From the NCBI GenBank assembly GCA_030760725.1, contig JASWHV010000001.1:22193928-22257927 (forward strand): DNA of 64,000 nt, written 5' to 3'. The notes below the pieces were generated by a model that made no database searches, had not been told where the DNA came from, and was given only the letters and a program-made list of their open reading frames with translations. This DNA is from Neostapfia colusana. Its lineage: Eukaryota; Streptophyta; Magnoliopsida; Poales; Poaceae. The position numbers and the translations under genes were made by a program. Position 1 is the first letter of the stretch. Each line of letters starts with the position of its first letter. Below are positions 42,288 through 55,600 of the stretch, in pieces.

Positions 42288-43370
42288 TGTCGGTACCCGC
42301 GATATGGAGTACCCCGCACACAGGGGAAAATGCCTACGGAACTCGCCCTTCTCCGCAGGGAGAGCTCTGAAGGCGCCACGCGTCCGGCAGGGCCGGACCT
42401 CCCTCTCCTCAGAGGAGAGCTCCGGGCTCGCCACGTGGCCTGCAGAAGCCGGACCTCCCCCTCCGCGGGGGAGAGGTCCGAAGGCGCCACGTGTCCAGCG
42501 GGGCTGGACCTCCCTCTCCTCAGAGAGGAGCTCCGGGCTCGCCACATGGCCAACAGAAGCCGGACCTCCCCCTCCGCGGGGAGAGGTCCGAAGGCTCCAC
42601 GTGTCCTGCGGTGCTGGACCTCCCTCTTCTCTGAGGAGGGCTCCGGGCCCGCCACGTGTCTAGTAGAAGAGCGCTGCCTGCCCCCGAGCGGTAGGCGGCG
42701 GGCGTAAATACGCCCCATACCTTGCCCGTACAAGGTATTCAAGGCCCGCGTCTTCCCAAGACGCGGAGACGCGGAACACGCCTCTGTCAGGTGCCGTTGC
42801 GCCTGGTCGCATCACAGACTGGCGTGCGGTGTCAAAGCCTGCCAGCCAATAAACACAGCGACAAGACATCCCATGCCGCCTCCGCCGTCATCAACCACTA
42901 CGACCAGCATGCGGCATGGGCAGGGCGGCAAGACGAAGACTCAGAAGCCTTCGCCAGAGACAACTATCGGCATAACTGCGGATACGGTTGAAAACAGTCA
43001 ATCTCCCTGGGACCACCTGTCGGGTCCTGGGCCCCCCTTGTAAGCCACCCGAGTCTTAGACTATAAAAGGCTCGGGTAGGCGACGTTAGCAAGGGTTCGC
43101 ACTCTAGCCATTCACACCCAAGGTGTAACTCATCCCCAAGCTCAGGACTCCGGTTCTGAGCAACAAGCAATACAGCGAGCTCCATAGCTCACCGTGGACG
43201 TAGGGTTTTACGCTCCGGTAGCCTGAACCACGTAAAACTCGCCGTGTCAAGCTCTCCCTAAATCGTCCATACGCTCAAGCTCTCCGCAAGTGACTAGCCC
43301 CACCGAAAAATGAACCTCCGTGGGCTGCCCAATGCAGGCCCGCGGGAAGTGTCGACCGAACACTTTGACA
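42288..43370 (+). repeat. Element U 5' LTR (1083 bp)
   Basis: It begins tgtcggtacc and ends actttgaca, followed by the primer site. TATA at 43062-43068. U3 modules at about 42350-42670 with GCCACGTGGCC, CCACGTGTCC and GCCACGTGTC, and CTCCTCAGAGGAG-type inverted repeats. Confidence 0.94.
43062..43068 (+). promoter_or_regulatory. TATA box of element U LTR
   Basis: TATAAAA in cttagactataaaaggc, about 300 bp before the LTR end; conserved in the W, T and Y LTRs. Confidence 0.8.
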
Positions 43371-43372
43371 TT

Positions 43373-43390
43373 TGGCGCGCCAGGTAGGGG
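43373..43390 (+). promoter_or_regulatory. Element U primer binding site
   Basis: TGGCGCGCCAGGTAGGGG, two bases after the LTR. The TGGCGCGCCAGG core is shared by four Tat copies here. The tRNA is not assigned. Confidence 0.8.
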
Positions 43391-43426
43391 GCTTTTCCCT
43401 TGCGCGATGAGTTTCCGCCAATGAAT

Positions 43427-45138
43427 ATGACCAAGCTTCCTTCAGCGGGAAACTCTCCTCCCCCGCGTTCACGGCGAACCGTGACCAGCGGGGAGTACAT
43501 GTCGACGCACTCAGGACGGAGTGTGTCGGCACAAGCTGGTAGCCAGCAGCCGACTCCGGCAATGCAGGCTCCGACCAGCGTGAGATCTTCTGCAGCGCTG
43601 AGCGTACACCATGGGGGTGCGCTAGCTGCAGCAAGAGTGCTACTGCGCAACCCACCTGCTGAGGATGCGCCCCACTCAGCGACCCAGCAGTGGGTCTGCG
43701 AGGTGGACCGCCTCGTCATCGCCGCCACAAACCCTCGGTTTCGTCGAGGGTGACGCCCCGGCCAACCGGCTGTGTCGCTGACGCGCACGCCAAAGGTTGA
43801 CGGGCAGACGGCGGATTCTAGCTCCTCCAGGCTCCCGTCCACGGACCTGAGAAAGGAGCTGGAACGGTGCCACTTGGACCAGGATGCCTGGGTGTACCTC
43901 GAGCGACGTCGAGAATGGCGTCGCAACCGAGAGGCTGGCGACAGCATGACGTCGGCCTCGACCCAGCCTGAAGGGCAGATCTTCGCCACGCGAGCTCTGC
44001 CCCAGGCGTACGCCGCGCAGCATATGCCACAACCATATGCCCTGCAGACGGCGTCCCCGGTCTATGGAGCAGCCTTGCCCATACCGGGGTACACTGTGCC
44101 AGGTGCGAACCAAGCGTTCGCGGCACCAATACCTGCGGCAACAGGAGCAGGATGTGCGGCCCTTGCAACCCACCTTCGCTTCGCGAGGTGGCCGGGCAAG
44201 TTTCGGCCGCACCTGCCCGAAAAGTATGACGGCAGCGTTAACCCGGCGGAGTTCCTCCAGATCTACTCCACCGCCGTACTTGCAGCAGGAGGGGATGAGG
44301 CTGTCATGGCCAACTACTTCCCCGTCGCCTTGACTGGCCCAGCCCGGTCTTGGCTCATGAAGCTCCCTCAGGGTTCCATAACATCCTGGGGAGAGCTCTG
44401 CCGGCAGTTCATCGCCAACTTCGGCAGCTCCTACACCTGTCCCGGCACGGAGTTTGACCTCCACGCCATCAAGCAACAACCTGGGGAGTCGCTGCGTTCT
44501 TTCATCCAGCGGTTCTCCCAGGTACGCAACACCATCCCGCATATTCAAAGTGCTTCTGTGGTGGAGGCGTTCCGGCAGGGTGTCCGGGACGAGAAAATGC
44601 TTGAGAAGCTCGCGACCAGAGAGGTCCGCGACGTCTCTGAGCTATTCGGCCTGGCGGACAAATGCGCCAGAGCAGCTGAAGGGCGGAACTGGCACTCTCT
44701 GCTGTCCTCCGAGTCAGGAGGACAGCCCGGGTCCGGCGCTGCTGCCTATGGAGGTGGCAAGAAGGCCAAGAACCGGGGGAGTGGCAAGATGAAGTCATCG
44801 TCCGCGGCTCCCGTCGCCGCAGCAGCGACGACTAGTGGAGCTCGGGGGCCACGCCCCGACAAAAGGCAGCGGCAGTCACCAGCCCAAGATAGTGACCAGG
44901 GCGGGCTATGCCCCGTGCATGGCGCCGGTAACCATACTGCTGCCGAGTGCTGGGATATATAGAGGCTCGCAGAGCGCTTCCGCAAAGGAAGGCAGCAGAG
45001 AGCTGAAGCACCGCTCCACCCTCAGAGGGATGGCAAGCAGAAAGTCGACGCTCCAGTCAGCGCCGGCCACCAGGTGGGGTTTCAGGAGGCTCAGCGTGTC
45101 GTAAAGACAGTGCATAATGGTGAGGACTCCAGCTCCGA
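43427..45138 (+). pseudogene. Element U gag
   Basis: Start ATG at 43427 (MTKLPSAGN), 57 bp after the LTR. One frame with stops at 43751 (TGA) and 44960 (TAG). N-terminal variable region, a charged segment (LERRREWRRNREAG), a Tyr/Pro/Gln-rich stretch (about 43980-44110), capsid domain about 44230-44660 (FLQIYSTAVLAAGGDEAV), a basic region (KKAKNRGSGKMK) and a knuckle CPVHGAGNHTAAEC. The frame then fades near 45138, where protease, RT, RNase H and most of integrase are missing. It is the best preserved gag N-terminus of the six Tat copies. Confidence 0.88.
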
Positions 45139-45830
45139 TGGTGTCGGACCGGGGCGGTAGCCGGCTGTGGCTGCCGTCCCAGGTCAGTGGAGGCTGCACT
45201 GCTGCGGCGTCAACCTTGGAGAAGCCCCAAGTAGTAGCAGCAGCCCAAGCACCAATCACAATGGTTCAAGATCGGGCCAGCCACACCCGAGATCACGCCT
45301 CCGTGGCTTGGTCATACCTCCTGGGGGCCGCCCAAGGTCTGTCAACCCCTTGAAGGCCTTGCTAGAAGAGGAAGACGCCTTGGGTCTTCCAAGACGAGCC
45401 CGGGTCCACCTACCCCTTGAAGGCCTTAGCCAGAAGGGGAGAACTCCCCGGGGGCGCCCAGGAGAAGCCGCGCAGGACCTGATCCAGCGTGAAGATGACA
45501 ACCTCGTCGACGAGGCTCGGCTGCAGGTAACACTCCACAACGCATGGTCACGGCTGCTGCTCTAGCACTACCGCCAAAGAACCAAACGCGTCAGGGACCT
45601 GCAGAAGGGCAACCTGATGTCGCGGCACGCACTTTCCCGAGAAGGACCTATAAACTCTCCCCCAGCCGGGAAGGTTCCTTCTGAATCACGAAAGCTGCCT
45701 CCCCAGGTACACATGCCTTTCAACCGAGTGTGGGATCCGTTCCCAAAACCCTTGGCATGGAGAAACACTGTAAGTCCTATCCCCCGAGCATTAGTAGAAC
45801 AGGGTCATTCCCTTCTGTAATAAATCCCAT
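45139..45830 (+). pseudogene. Element U integrase C-terminal remnant after large deletion
   Basis: Low-complexity sequence, then DNLVDEARLQVTLHNAWSR (T has EIDLVDEVRLHAALRNARYR) and RDLQKGNLMSRHALSREG. This is the extreme C-terminal region of integrase. Relative to T and V about 4 kb of pol is deleted between gag and here. It cannot be functional. Confidence 0.75.
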
Positions 45831-46669
45831 AGAGTTTAGGAACAGTGCTTGGGGCAGCTAAGTCTCAAGGGACGGTCCAGGACTACGTCCAGCTTAGCCT
45901 GGTTCCGACCCTAAGCGCGTAGAGTCTTGCTTCCCTTGTAGACGAGGTGGGTCATTGCCTCCATGTACAGCCAGACATCCACCTATGGGCATTAACATAG
46001 AAACTTGTTCTGCTTAGCTCTCTCTCATGTGCTCATTTAAATTATGTATTAATTTTTATGATCGCACTATCTATGTATGTTCATCATACATCTAGCTCCC
46101 TCTCTCCCGCGCTCATCCATAGTCAGCATTCGCTAACCTACCGAGGGCGGTTGCGCTTGAGGCACCTGCCGATGGCCAAGTGAGTCTCTCGGGCCTCCCC
46201 CAGTCAGGTGTTGCGGTGCTAGTTGGTCACCTCCAGGAAAGGCCTGCGTTGTGCATGGGGGGTCCAGGGTGCGTATCCCGCTTAGCCGGCTCCGTGCCCA
46301 AAGCGTGCGCATCCTGCCCTCCGGAGGTACAAGGGAGTACAACCGCTTTGCCTGGTCATGAACCCAAAGCACGTGCACTCTGCTTCCCCGGCGCATGGCC
46401 CGGTACTAGGGATCGGACGGCCATACCCGGACCTCGGAGGGAGCCGAAGCTCCGGCGCCTCGCACACAGAATTGCCCAAGCCCCGTATAACGGATCAGGA
46501 TCATAAGCCGAATAAGACTAGGAGACGAGAGGGGAGGATCCCCCGAGGAGAATTATGTTTCCTCTGCCTGTGTCCAGGACCTCCAGGTTACAGCAACAGG
46601 GACTGCACGAAGCGGGGGGAAAGGAGCTACCAACTACTCCGGCATAGGACTGGAAGAACCGGGGCCCAA
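45831..46669. other. Element U convergent intergenic region
   Basis: Non-coding, related to Z 23551-24129 and Y 30506-31179 on the opposite strand and to T 20144-20689. I see no gene. Confidence 0.6.
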
Positions 46670-46860
46670 AGGCCCCACGTGTCCAGCGAGCCCGGAGCTC
46701 CCGCCTCCTCTGAGGGGGGCTCCGGACTCGCCACGTGGCAAGCGGAAACCGGACCTCCCTCTCGGCAGAGGGGGGCTCCGAAAGCCCCACGTGTCCAGCA
46801 GGGCCAGGGCTCCCGCCTCCTCAGGAGGGACTCCGGACCCGCCACGTGGCTGGCAGATCT
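46670..46860. repeat. Internal G-box modules of element U
   Basis: CCACGTGTCCAGC alternates with GCCACGTGGC (near 46731 and 46842, about 111 bp apart). It resembles the LTR U3 modules and matches T 20690-20890 in place and order. Confidence 0.75.
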
Positions 46861-47108
46861 GGACCTCCCCATAGGGTGAGATCCGGAGACCCCCGGACAT
46901 CCCTAATACAGTTAGGACCCGGGGAAGGTGTCTGTGCAGAACTCCGAGATTGGTGAAGGCCTCTGAGTACCTTGCGGAGCTAAGGACTCATTCAGGCAAA
47001 GCCAAGAAGGAGAGAAAAGGCATCACAGACACAAACATTCAAGAGAGTCTATTTATGCGAGGCTCCATGAGCTGGACTACAGACTCGATAAAAAGGGAGA
47101 AACAAGTC

Positions 47109-48280
47109 CTAGGGTCCTCCCGGCTCACGCCGGAACCTAGCGGCTACAAGGGCGGCCACGTCCTCGACTTCAGCCCTGGCAGCTTCCTCCCACTCCGCGT
47201 CTGGGCCCTCTCTGGCGGGCTCCAGGGAGAAAGAAGGTTCGCGGCTCTTGAAGCATGCCAGCACATGTGAGGCGACCTCTAAGGCCAAGCCGCGTCCCTC
47301 GGCCTCAAGCTGGCTGGCGACCACCGAGTCTAGCCTGTCCAGCTTGGCGCTGATCGACTCCAGCGCGGGGATCACCTCCGCCACCTTCAACGCAGGAGCT
47401 GCTGCCCTCACCGGACTGAAGCGAACAGGGATCAGGGCGGACCCCGCTCGATTAACGAAGCTTGAGACCGCATGCGCCTCGGAGGACCGCAAGGCCGAGA
47501 GCTCCTCCACCTCGCGGCGGGCTGCCTGCAGGGCCTCTTGGTTTCTCTCGGAGAATTCCTTCTCCTTGGCCGCCAGGGAGCTTTCCCGGAGGTGGAGAGT
47601 CTTGGCGAGCCGCTCCAACTCAGAAGCCTTGAAGTCGGCGGCCAACTTCCGATCCAGGACCGCCCGGCGTTCGCGGGAGACCTGTTCCTCCCTCAAATCG
47701 AAGTCTGCCTTCTGAATCTCTAGCTCCTCGACCCGAGCTCGAAGGTCATCCTCGCCCGCCGCCAGCTGCGCAGCGACCCTCTCCGCCTCGGCTGCCGTGG
47801 AACGCTCCCGTTCCTCAATGACAAGTTTACGGCGTTCTAACAGCTGCCGTATCTCCTCAGCGGCAGAGAGGCTCTCCTCGGCCCGGGCGTGTGCCTCCAG
47901 GGCCTCCCTGTTGATCCGCCGTGATTCGGCGTCCATGCGGTCGATAGACCGCTTCAGCCGGTCGAGGAGCACTTCCCTGAAGTCAAGCAACTCCTGCCTG
48001 GAGTCGAGCTCGCTCTTGACCTTTGCGGTCCGCTCCCGCAAAAGGTTCCCCCAGGTGAGGAGGCAATCCCGTTCAACCGTATGCTCCCCCCGATCGCGAC
48101 CTAGCGCGGCCAAGACCTGCCGGACGCTCGTTTCGGCAAGCACGAAGGCATCCGCCAGGGGCAATGGAGCACCAGAGTCCGGGGCAGCTCCCCCGACCTC
48201 CTCCATCACCTCGTCCTCAAGAGGAGTCGATGCACCAGCGACCGAGACGAGACGCCGGTCAGGAGAAGCTGGCGCCAGGG
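47109..48280 (-). pseudogene. Element U antisense ORF2, C-terminal part (coiled coil)
   Basis: Open for about 390 codons from the B insertion point to a TAG at 47109. After a short Pro/Ala-rich start there is a long coiled coil (about 48080-47500: DRLKRSIDRMDAESRRINRE; ELERLAKTLHLRESSLAAKE), then a conserved C-terminal domain (FVNRAGSALIPVRFSPV; LEAEGRGLALEVASHVLACF) that matches Y (FISKAGSALAPLCFSPV). The reading frame matches that at 63024 across element B. This half has no stop. U's N-terminal PF04195-like domain is deleted. Confidence 0.8.
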
Positions 48281-48285
48281 CTCCG
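48281..48285. repeat. Target site duplication of element B (left copy)
   Basis: ctccg here and at 63024-63028, directly outside the two LTRs: a perfect 5-bp duplication proving the insertion boundaries. Confidence 0.95.
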
Positions 48286-51200
48286 TGAGACGGCCCCACG
48301 GGACCTCGTTGGGTGGTGCCGTGTTATGCGGCACCCAACAGCACACGGGTCGATGAACACACATCATATTACATAAATAGTTTGTGGAAGCGTACACGAA
48401 TGTTTTACAAATAGTTATATCAGAGTAAACTACAGCGGAAGACTATCACTCTCACGATTCATATCTAAACTAGCAACAAAGAAACAGTCCAGCCCGCGGA
48501 CGTTTCTTACTAGCAACACGAAGATCAATCTGCAGCGGCGAGGATGCTCTTTGAGTAAGCACTCGGAGGTTCCCGAGTCTCATCGGCACCCCTTCTCATA
48601 ATCAGCGAGTCAATTACCTGCAAAACAACTCGGACAGCATCCGTGAGCATAACGCTCAGCAAGACTTAACCGTCACCCTAAACATGAAACTCTAAGTGAT
48701 GTTATGAATCTAACATAGGATGGCATAAGCATAATTAACTCGCCTAAAAGTGAATCCTTACTTTCAGGTATTAATTGCAGCATTTTAAGTAACCCTGGGC
48801 ATGCTACATCGGGAGTCCACAATCAAACAAGAAACGCTTTCCCCCGATGTAAATTGCTCATGGCATAAAAGAATCGAGTTTGCACTAGCCTATTCATCGA
48901 GATCCAATACAACACTAGTATAATACTTCACATCAATATGATTAGTTCCTTTCTCATGCAAGTTCTTACTACGTCACGACTGTGAGAACAAGTATGCTCG
49001 GTCCATTCCACGAGCGACGGTGATTCGAATCAATAACACCTGGACTACACGACACGTACGCCCGTACTCGACGTTGCCTACAACAACCATCACTGACGTC
49101 GTACGTGGCAGCCTTTCCCCCGTTTCACCCCCGCTGAATCGATCAAGTCGCCCCGTACAGTAGCTACTCTCATGGTGCACCTTCCGACGTGAGATGTCAT
49201 GAGAATATTCCCCACATACTGCACACCGGCCGTCCTCCTGAGGCGACCCGAAAAGTCCCAACGACAGCTTCCCGAGGTACATCGGTTTACTGGGTACCAT
49301 ATAGCCAGCATGAATCCTGTACACAACTCAAACTTGTTCAACAGGGCCGCATACGGATCGGTCCTTTACCGACACGGACAGGTCTACAGCACCCAGGCCC
49401 CTATGTCCTGCTGCTCCTACAACCTTCCGGTCTCAACTTTAACTTGCTAATTCATTTACGAACCAATCCTGTATGCCCCTGTTGTTCCTTAAACTGCGAG
49501 TAGCATCTCACCACTCGACTTCTACCGAACCGTACTTAAGCATGGCAGTTCTACGCGGTGAAAGACACCTACCCAATACCCCATGGGTCAATTGGGCTAT
49601 GCAAGAGGAGTATCAAACACTAGACCTAATGCACAGTTCAAATCTTAACCAAAGGTGAATATAAAATAAAAACTTAACAGCTGTTAAATGCAAACCGGAG
49701 CTTGCCTGTTTTGCAGGGTAGTCGTATATAACAGTTAGTGTCCTTGCAGATCCACCCTTGACTCTCCGGAGCATGATCCACTTTGATGAATCACTCCTTT
49801 GAGTCCCCTTCGTTGTGGTTCCTATTGAAATGCATATGCACATATTTTATAGAATGTAATGGAAAGAAGTTATAGAATTACTTTCTTAAGAACAGAGGTT
49901 GTGTGGAAAAGCCAAGCATGGCTTGGTTTGCCTCTGTTGTGCAAAGAACAGAATTAAACTAATTTGACCTTAAGGCCCTTAGCTATACACTAACCCTTTT
50001 CTCTAATGAACATAATAGATAAGCTGAAAAGATTTGAGTGCAACTGAAGAACAAGAACTCCAATGGCCTCAAAACTTTTACATCAGGTTCTATACTACCT
50101 AAGGATTTAGCTTGCCAAATTGCAGCTAATGTGGAGTCATATTGTGTCCTCCATAATTCTCACAATATCTCTTATGTATTTTTCCCTTATACATAAGTAT
50201 GGAGAATAAGAACAGGGAGTTACAGGACTCATCTTGGGCTGATAATTTACATGTGAGTTCTTGATCACATTAGAATCATCTGGTCCAAAATTCAGCCCTT
50301 TTACTTGGGTAGTTCTCCCAGAACAATTCTTTAAGCATTTGTACTCAATAGAATTAATTCTGTAGTAATGTGCATTTTCATGCCCAACTAAGTGACTACA
50401 ATTCCAAGTATGTCCCAGAGAGCTTGCCTAAATTTTCCTATGATTTTTTGAGCTATGGATTGCTCAGAACAGATTTTTGAAGTGGGAAACATTTTCTGAA
50501 AATGTTTCTGGACTCTTATGAACACAGCAGATTGTTTTTAGCAAATTCCTAATCAAATGATCTTTAAATGAGCTGAAAATTTGCTATTATGTCAATACTA
50601 TGCTATAGAATATTATGGCAAAATTTGGGTATTTTTGGATAACCCAAACTCTCTCAATAATTCTTTTTCAGAAAACTTTCAAAGAATTTTCCAGAATATA
50701 ATACTGACTTTCATACAAATCTGAGTTTATATTTGGATAGAACTCAGAGAGATGAATCCAACCCAATTGGAATCACTCAAATTGGAGTTTTCCACAGGGA
50801 GATATCAATTTCTAAAGATTGAGCCAAGTCTGGAATTATTCTCCTATTGAAAATCCTACCGGGCCCGCTTATTTGAATTCCAACCAATCAGAACTGGGCC
50901 ACACCAGGGCCACGGGGTTTTTTGTGCCAGCACACGGGATCCCGGCCACACCTGATCCCGGGTTTAAAAATTGAGCTGCTGACAGGCGGGGCCCACGCTT
51001 CGTCTTCTACCTCCGGCTTCCTCTCCGCGCCGGCGCTCTCCCCCTCGCCGGAGTAACCGGAAACTCGCCGGACCGGCCTTCCCGGCCACCGCCGGAGCTA
51101 CAACTCGCCGCCAGGGGGTTTAGGGCCTCGAGGAACAGGGCTGTGGGGTTTGCTAGGACCGCCGACGACCGGAACATGGCCGGCGACGTGTAACTGCCTC

Positions 51201-52611
51201 TGTGGAAGTCCGGCAGCGTCGCCCGGGGTCTCCAGCCCTCAAAAACTTGTGCCGAAGAGCCCTACAGCACCAGCGTACCTCTAGGAGGATCGACACGACC
51301 TCAAGATGGCTCGGGAGCGGCTGTAAATAGGTTGTCGCCGTGCGACCGAATGGGTCCGCCATGAACACCTCCAGTCGAGCTCGAATTCCGTCGTGCTGAG
51401 GTGTTTTCATGCGCTGGATCCTAAAGGAGAAATGACCGCTGGCTAATCCAGCATCTATGTGCCAAATTTTATGACTTAAGGAGGATCAGAGGGCAAGAAT
51501 TTGAAAGAATCATACCGGAAGCTTGGAATGGGGTCGCCGGAGCAAAACTTCAAAATTCGCCGGCGATGCTTCACGGTACGGCCTGAGCTTGGTCTGAGAG
51601 CAGCACCGCACCCGTGCGCGTCCGTAGGTGTGATCGTTCGGCCGTGAAACCCGCTGTGGAGGGCTGTCCACGAGCGCCCGATCACTTTCTCGGCTTAGGT
51701 CGCCGCGGCGGCGGTCGTTCTCGGGCACCGGAGGCCGCAGCTCGCTGGCTTGCGGGTCAGGGAGGTGGAGGCCGAGCTCGCGGTGATGTTTAGCAGCTCA
51801 GGGGAGGAAAGAGCGTGGTGGTTTCGCCGTTCTTCCGATCGGACCGAGAGGCGGAGGGGAAGACGGTCGCTGGCCGTGCGCTCATGAGGAGGAGAAGAAG
51901 GGACGGCCTTTGCTTCGTCCAGGGGGTGTTGATCTGGCCGCAGAACCGCCTCTGAGCGCCGTGTGTGGGGAAATGCAGCAGCTGGTGGCGCTGCCGAGCG
52001 TCCCCGTGGCTCCACGGTGGGAGCTGCTCGTGGCCCACATGCTGCTCGACGAATTTCCCCACTGGGGCTGAGACTTAAGGTGCAAGGCTCCTCTTCTAGC
52101 TCTATGACATGTGGGTCCCACTCCACATTTCCTCCCCAAATATCTTCTCAAGCTGATCCTCTTAATTCCCACAATTCTGAGTTTAAAGTGTGGGTTAGAA
52201 TTTGAATCCTTCCAATTCAGTTTGAATTTGCTTTCCAAATTTGAATTTGGTTGAAGTTTGCAAATTCTCCTCTTTAACCCCTTTTTGAGCCCACCCTATA
52301 AATGAAAAGTTTGTGAGCAAAATTTTCCCTATAATCCCATCTATAGGGCTGCATGTTTATTCAAAGTTTTTGCTCACCCTATGTGTGAAATTTGAATTTC
52401 AAATCTGAATTTTAAACTTTCATGCAAAGAGGTATTTAACTCCTTATTGGTCCAACACTTTTAAATAAAAAGGTGAACCTCATGTTGGATATTCATCCAT
52501 GTATTACCTTGCATGAAGAAAAGTTTTAGCAAGTCCCATTTTTCCTGTCATTGCCACACATATGAACTCAAACCATAGTTTTTATTCATACACATTTTTG
52601 GGACTTTTACA
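48286..52611 (-). repeat. Element B 3' LTR (4326 bp)
   Basis: It starts tgagacggcc and ends cttttaca; partner of 58695-63023. It has an AT-rich part (about 49800-50870) and a GC-rich part (about 50930-52070). Small ORFs recur in the other LTR and are not considered genes. Confidence 0.95.
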
Positions 52612-52646
52612 TTCCTCCCCCCTTAAAAGAATCTCGTCCCGAGATT
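52612..52646 (-). promoter_or_regulatory. Element B polypurine tract and adjacent inverted repeat
   Basis: Polypurine tract 52612-52624 (minus strand AAGGGGGGAGGAA) and inverted repeat AATCTCG-TCC-CGAGATT at 52630-52646. The whole block is identical to element A 1755-1789. Confidence 0.9.
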
Positions 52647-52675
52647 ACAAAAGAGGAACGAGACGGGAGAGGTAA

Positions 52676-55600
52676 TTACAAACTGTACAAAGGTAAAAGT
52701 TCCGGGTAGTTGGTGCGGAGATACTCTTCACTTTCCCACGTCGCCTCTTCCGCGGTATGATTACTCCACAGCACCTTGAAGAATCTGATCGTCCGGTTCT
52801 GGGTTACCCGGGCCTTTTCATCCAAAATCTGAACCGGTCGCTCGGTGTAGGTCAGGTCCGGTTTCAAATCGTCGATGTCCTCAGTGCGAACAGCAGCGGT
52901 GAATTTGAGGCACTTCCGCAGCTGTGATACATGAAATACATCATGAATACCCGCTAGACTTGCCGGTAACTCCAGCCGGTAGGCTACGGGTCCGCACTTC
53001 TCCGTAATAGCAAAAGGACCAATAAAACGGGGAGCGAGTTTCCCCTTCCCACCGAACCGGTGAATTCCCTTCATCGGAGATACACGAAGATAAACGTGTT
53101 CTCCGACGTCAAAATGTAATGGCCTACGCCTTTGATCAGCGTAGCTCTTCTGTCGGGATTGTGCAGCCTTCAAGTTCTCTTGTATCAACCGAATTCTGTC
53201 TTCGGCTTCGTTGACAAGATCAATCCCAAACAGAACTCTTTCGCCGGACTCACACCAATTCAGCAGTGTGCGACACTTCCGGCCGTAGAGAGTTTCATAC
53301 GGTGCCATTTTAATACTCGCTTGATAACCTTTGTTATATGAAAACTCCGCCAGCGGTAGGTGATCATCCCAATTCCTACCATGGTGGATGGCACACGCTC
53401 TCAACATGTCCTCGAGCACTTGATTCACCCTCTCAGTTTGTCCATCGGTTTGAGGGTGATATGCGGAGCTCCTAATCAGCTTGGTGCCCAACGAGGCATG
53501 CAGCTGCTCCCAAAAACGAGCAACAAACAGCGCACCTCGATCTGAAATGATGGTCTTCGGGACACCATGTGAGAATATAATTCCGGAGATGAATAACTCC
53601 GCATATTGCCTTGCTCGATAATGAGTGTTCACCGGTATGAAATGAGCCGACTTTGTCAACCGGTCGACGATCACCCATATCGAGTCATGCTTCCTGGATG
53701 TGAGCGGTAATCCGACGATGAAGTCCATACTCACATCCTCCCATTTCCACGCCGGAATCTTTAAAGTTTGTAGCGGTCCGGCTTTCCGCATATGATCAGC
53801 CTTGGCCCGTCTACACGTATCGCATTCGGATACGTATTTAGCAATCTCCCTCTTCATCCTCGTCCACCAAAATTTCTGTTTCAAATCTTGATACATCTTG
53901 TTACTTCCGGGATGAATGGAAAACTTAGACAGGTGGGCCTCATCTAAGATCTTCTTCCGGAGTTTCATATTACGCGGTACCACTATACGGTCGTTAAACC
54001 ATATTGTACCGTTCTCATCCTTCCGGAAGCATTTCACCTCTCCGTTGTCTAGTCTTCTCCGTATGTGAGACATACCTCTGTCTCTTCTTTGAGCCTCAAC
54101 AATCTCTTCACGGATTGTTGGAATGAGCGCGAGATTATAAAGCGCGCCATAAGGAATGACACGGAGGCTTGATTCTTCGTCTTCTAACTCAGCAGCCGCT
54201 AAGTTATGAACGTGGGCCTTCCGACTCAGCGCGTCGGCAACCATGTTTGCTTTTCCTGGATGATAGTGGATCTCAATTTCATAATCTTTGATGAGCTCCA
54301 ACCATCTCCGTTGTCTCATATTTAGCTCCTTCTGCGTGAAGATATACTTCAGGCTTTTGTGGTCGGTGTAGAGGTGAACAAGATTACCCAGTAGGTAATG
54401 CCTCCACATCTTTAATGCCAACACCACAGCAGCAAGCTCAAGATCGTGAGTTGGATAATGCTGCTCGTGATTTCGCAGTTGACGAGACCCATAAGCGACT
54501 ACACGCCATTCTTGCATCAGAACACAGCCGAGACCGATGCCGGATGCATCACAGTATACATCAAATGGCTTCGTCGTGTCTGGCTGAGCAAGAACTGGAG
54601 CTGTGGTGAGATGTTTCACCAAAGTCTTGAATGCAGATTCACATGCTGTATTCCACATGTATTTAGTGCCCTTCTTCAGTAGCTCCATCATTGGTTTAGC
54701 AATCTTTGAGAAGCTCGGAATAAACCTCCGATAATACCCTGCTAAACCTAGGAAACTTCGGACCTCGTGGACTGATTTGGGAGATTCCCACTTCAGCACT
54801 TGTTCAATCTTGCTGGGGTCCACGGCGATACCTTCTGCTGAAATAATATGGCCTAGGAAAGGCACTTGATCAATCCAGAACTCGCACTTACTGAACTTGC
54901 CATATAACTGGTGCTCCCTCAACCGTTGTAGCACAAGGCGCAGATGTTCAGCGTGTTCTTCTTTAGATTTGGAGTAAACCAATATGTCGTCGATGAATAC
55001 CACGATGAACTTGTCTAACTCCGGCATGAACACAGAATTCATCTAATACATGAAGTGTGCCGGAGCGTTGGTTAACCCAAATGACATGACGAGGTACTCG
55101 TAGAGTCCGTATCTCGTCGAGAAAGCTGTCTTCGGTATGTCCTCCGGTCGGATTTTGATTTGATGATATCCCGACCGAAGATCCATTTTCGAAAATACCT
55201 TTGCACCCACAAGTTGATCGAACAGGATGTCGATGCGGGGCAAAGGATACTTGTTCTTTATTGTGACAGCATTTAAAGGACGGTAATCAACACATAGCCG
55301 TAGTGTTTCGTCCTTCTTCTTAACGAACAGCGCTGAGCAACCCCAAGGTGAAGAACTTGGTCGTATGAAACCCTTGCTCATGAGTTCATTCAGTTGCTCT
55401 TTCAACTCCGCTAGCTCGTTAGGTGCCATCTTGTAAGGCCTTCGTGAGATAGGCGTCGTTCCCGGCGCCAGTTCAATCTTAAACTCGACCTCCTGTTCGG
55501 GCGGCATGCCCGGTAAGTCATCGGGAAAAACGTTGGGATAGTCACGTACCACCGGAATATCTTCAAGCTTCAGTGCTTCCGTGTGGTAGGACTCTACCAT

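Noticed and set aside
48974..49324. 116-codon ORF on the minus strand, repeated at 59383-59733
   Set aside because: Lies in the two LTRs of B; no recognisable domain, and several frames are open at once.
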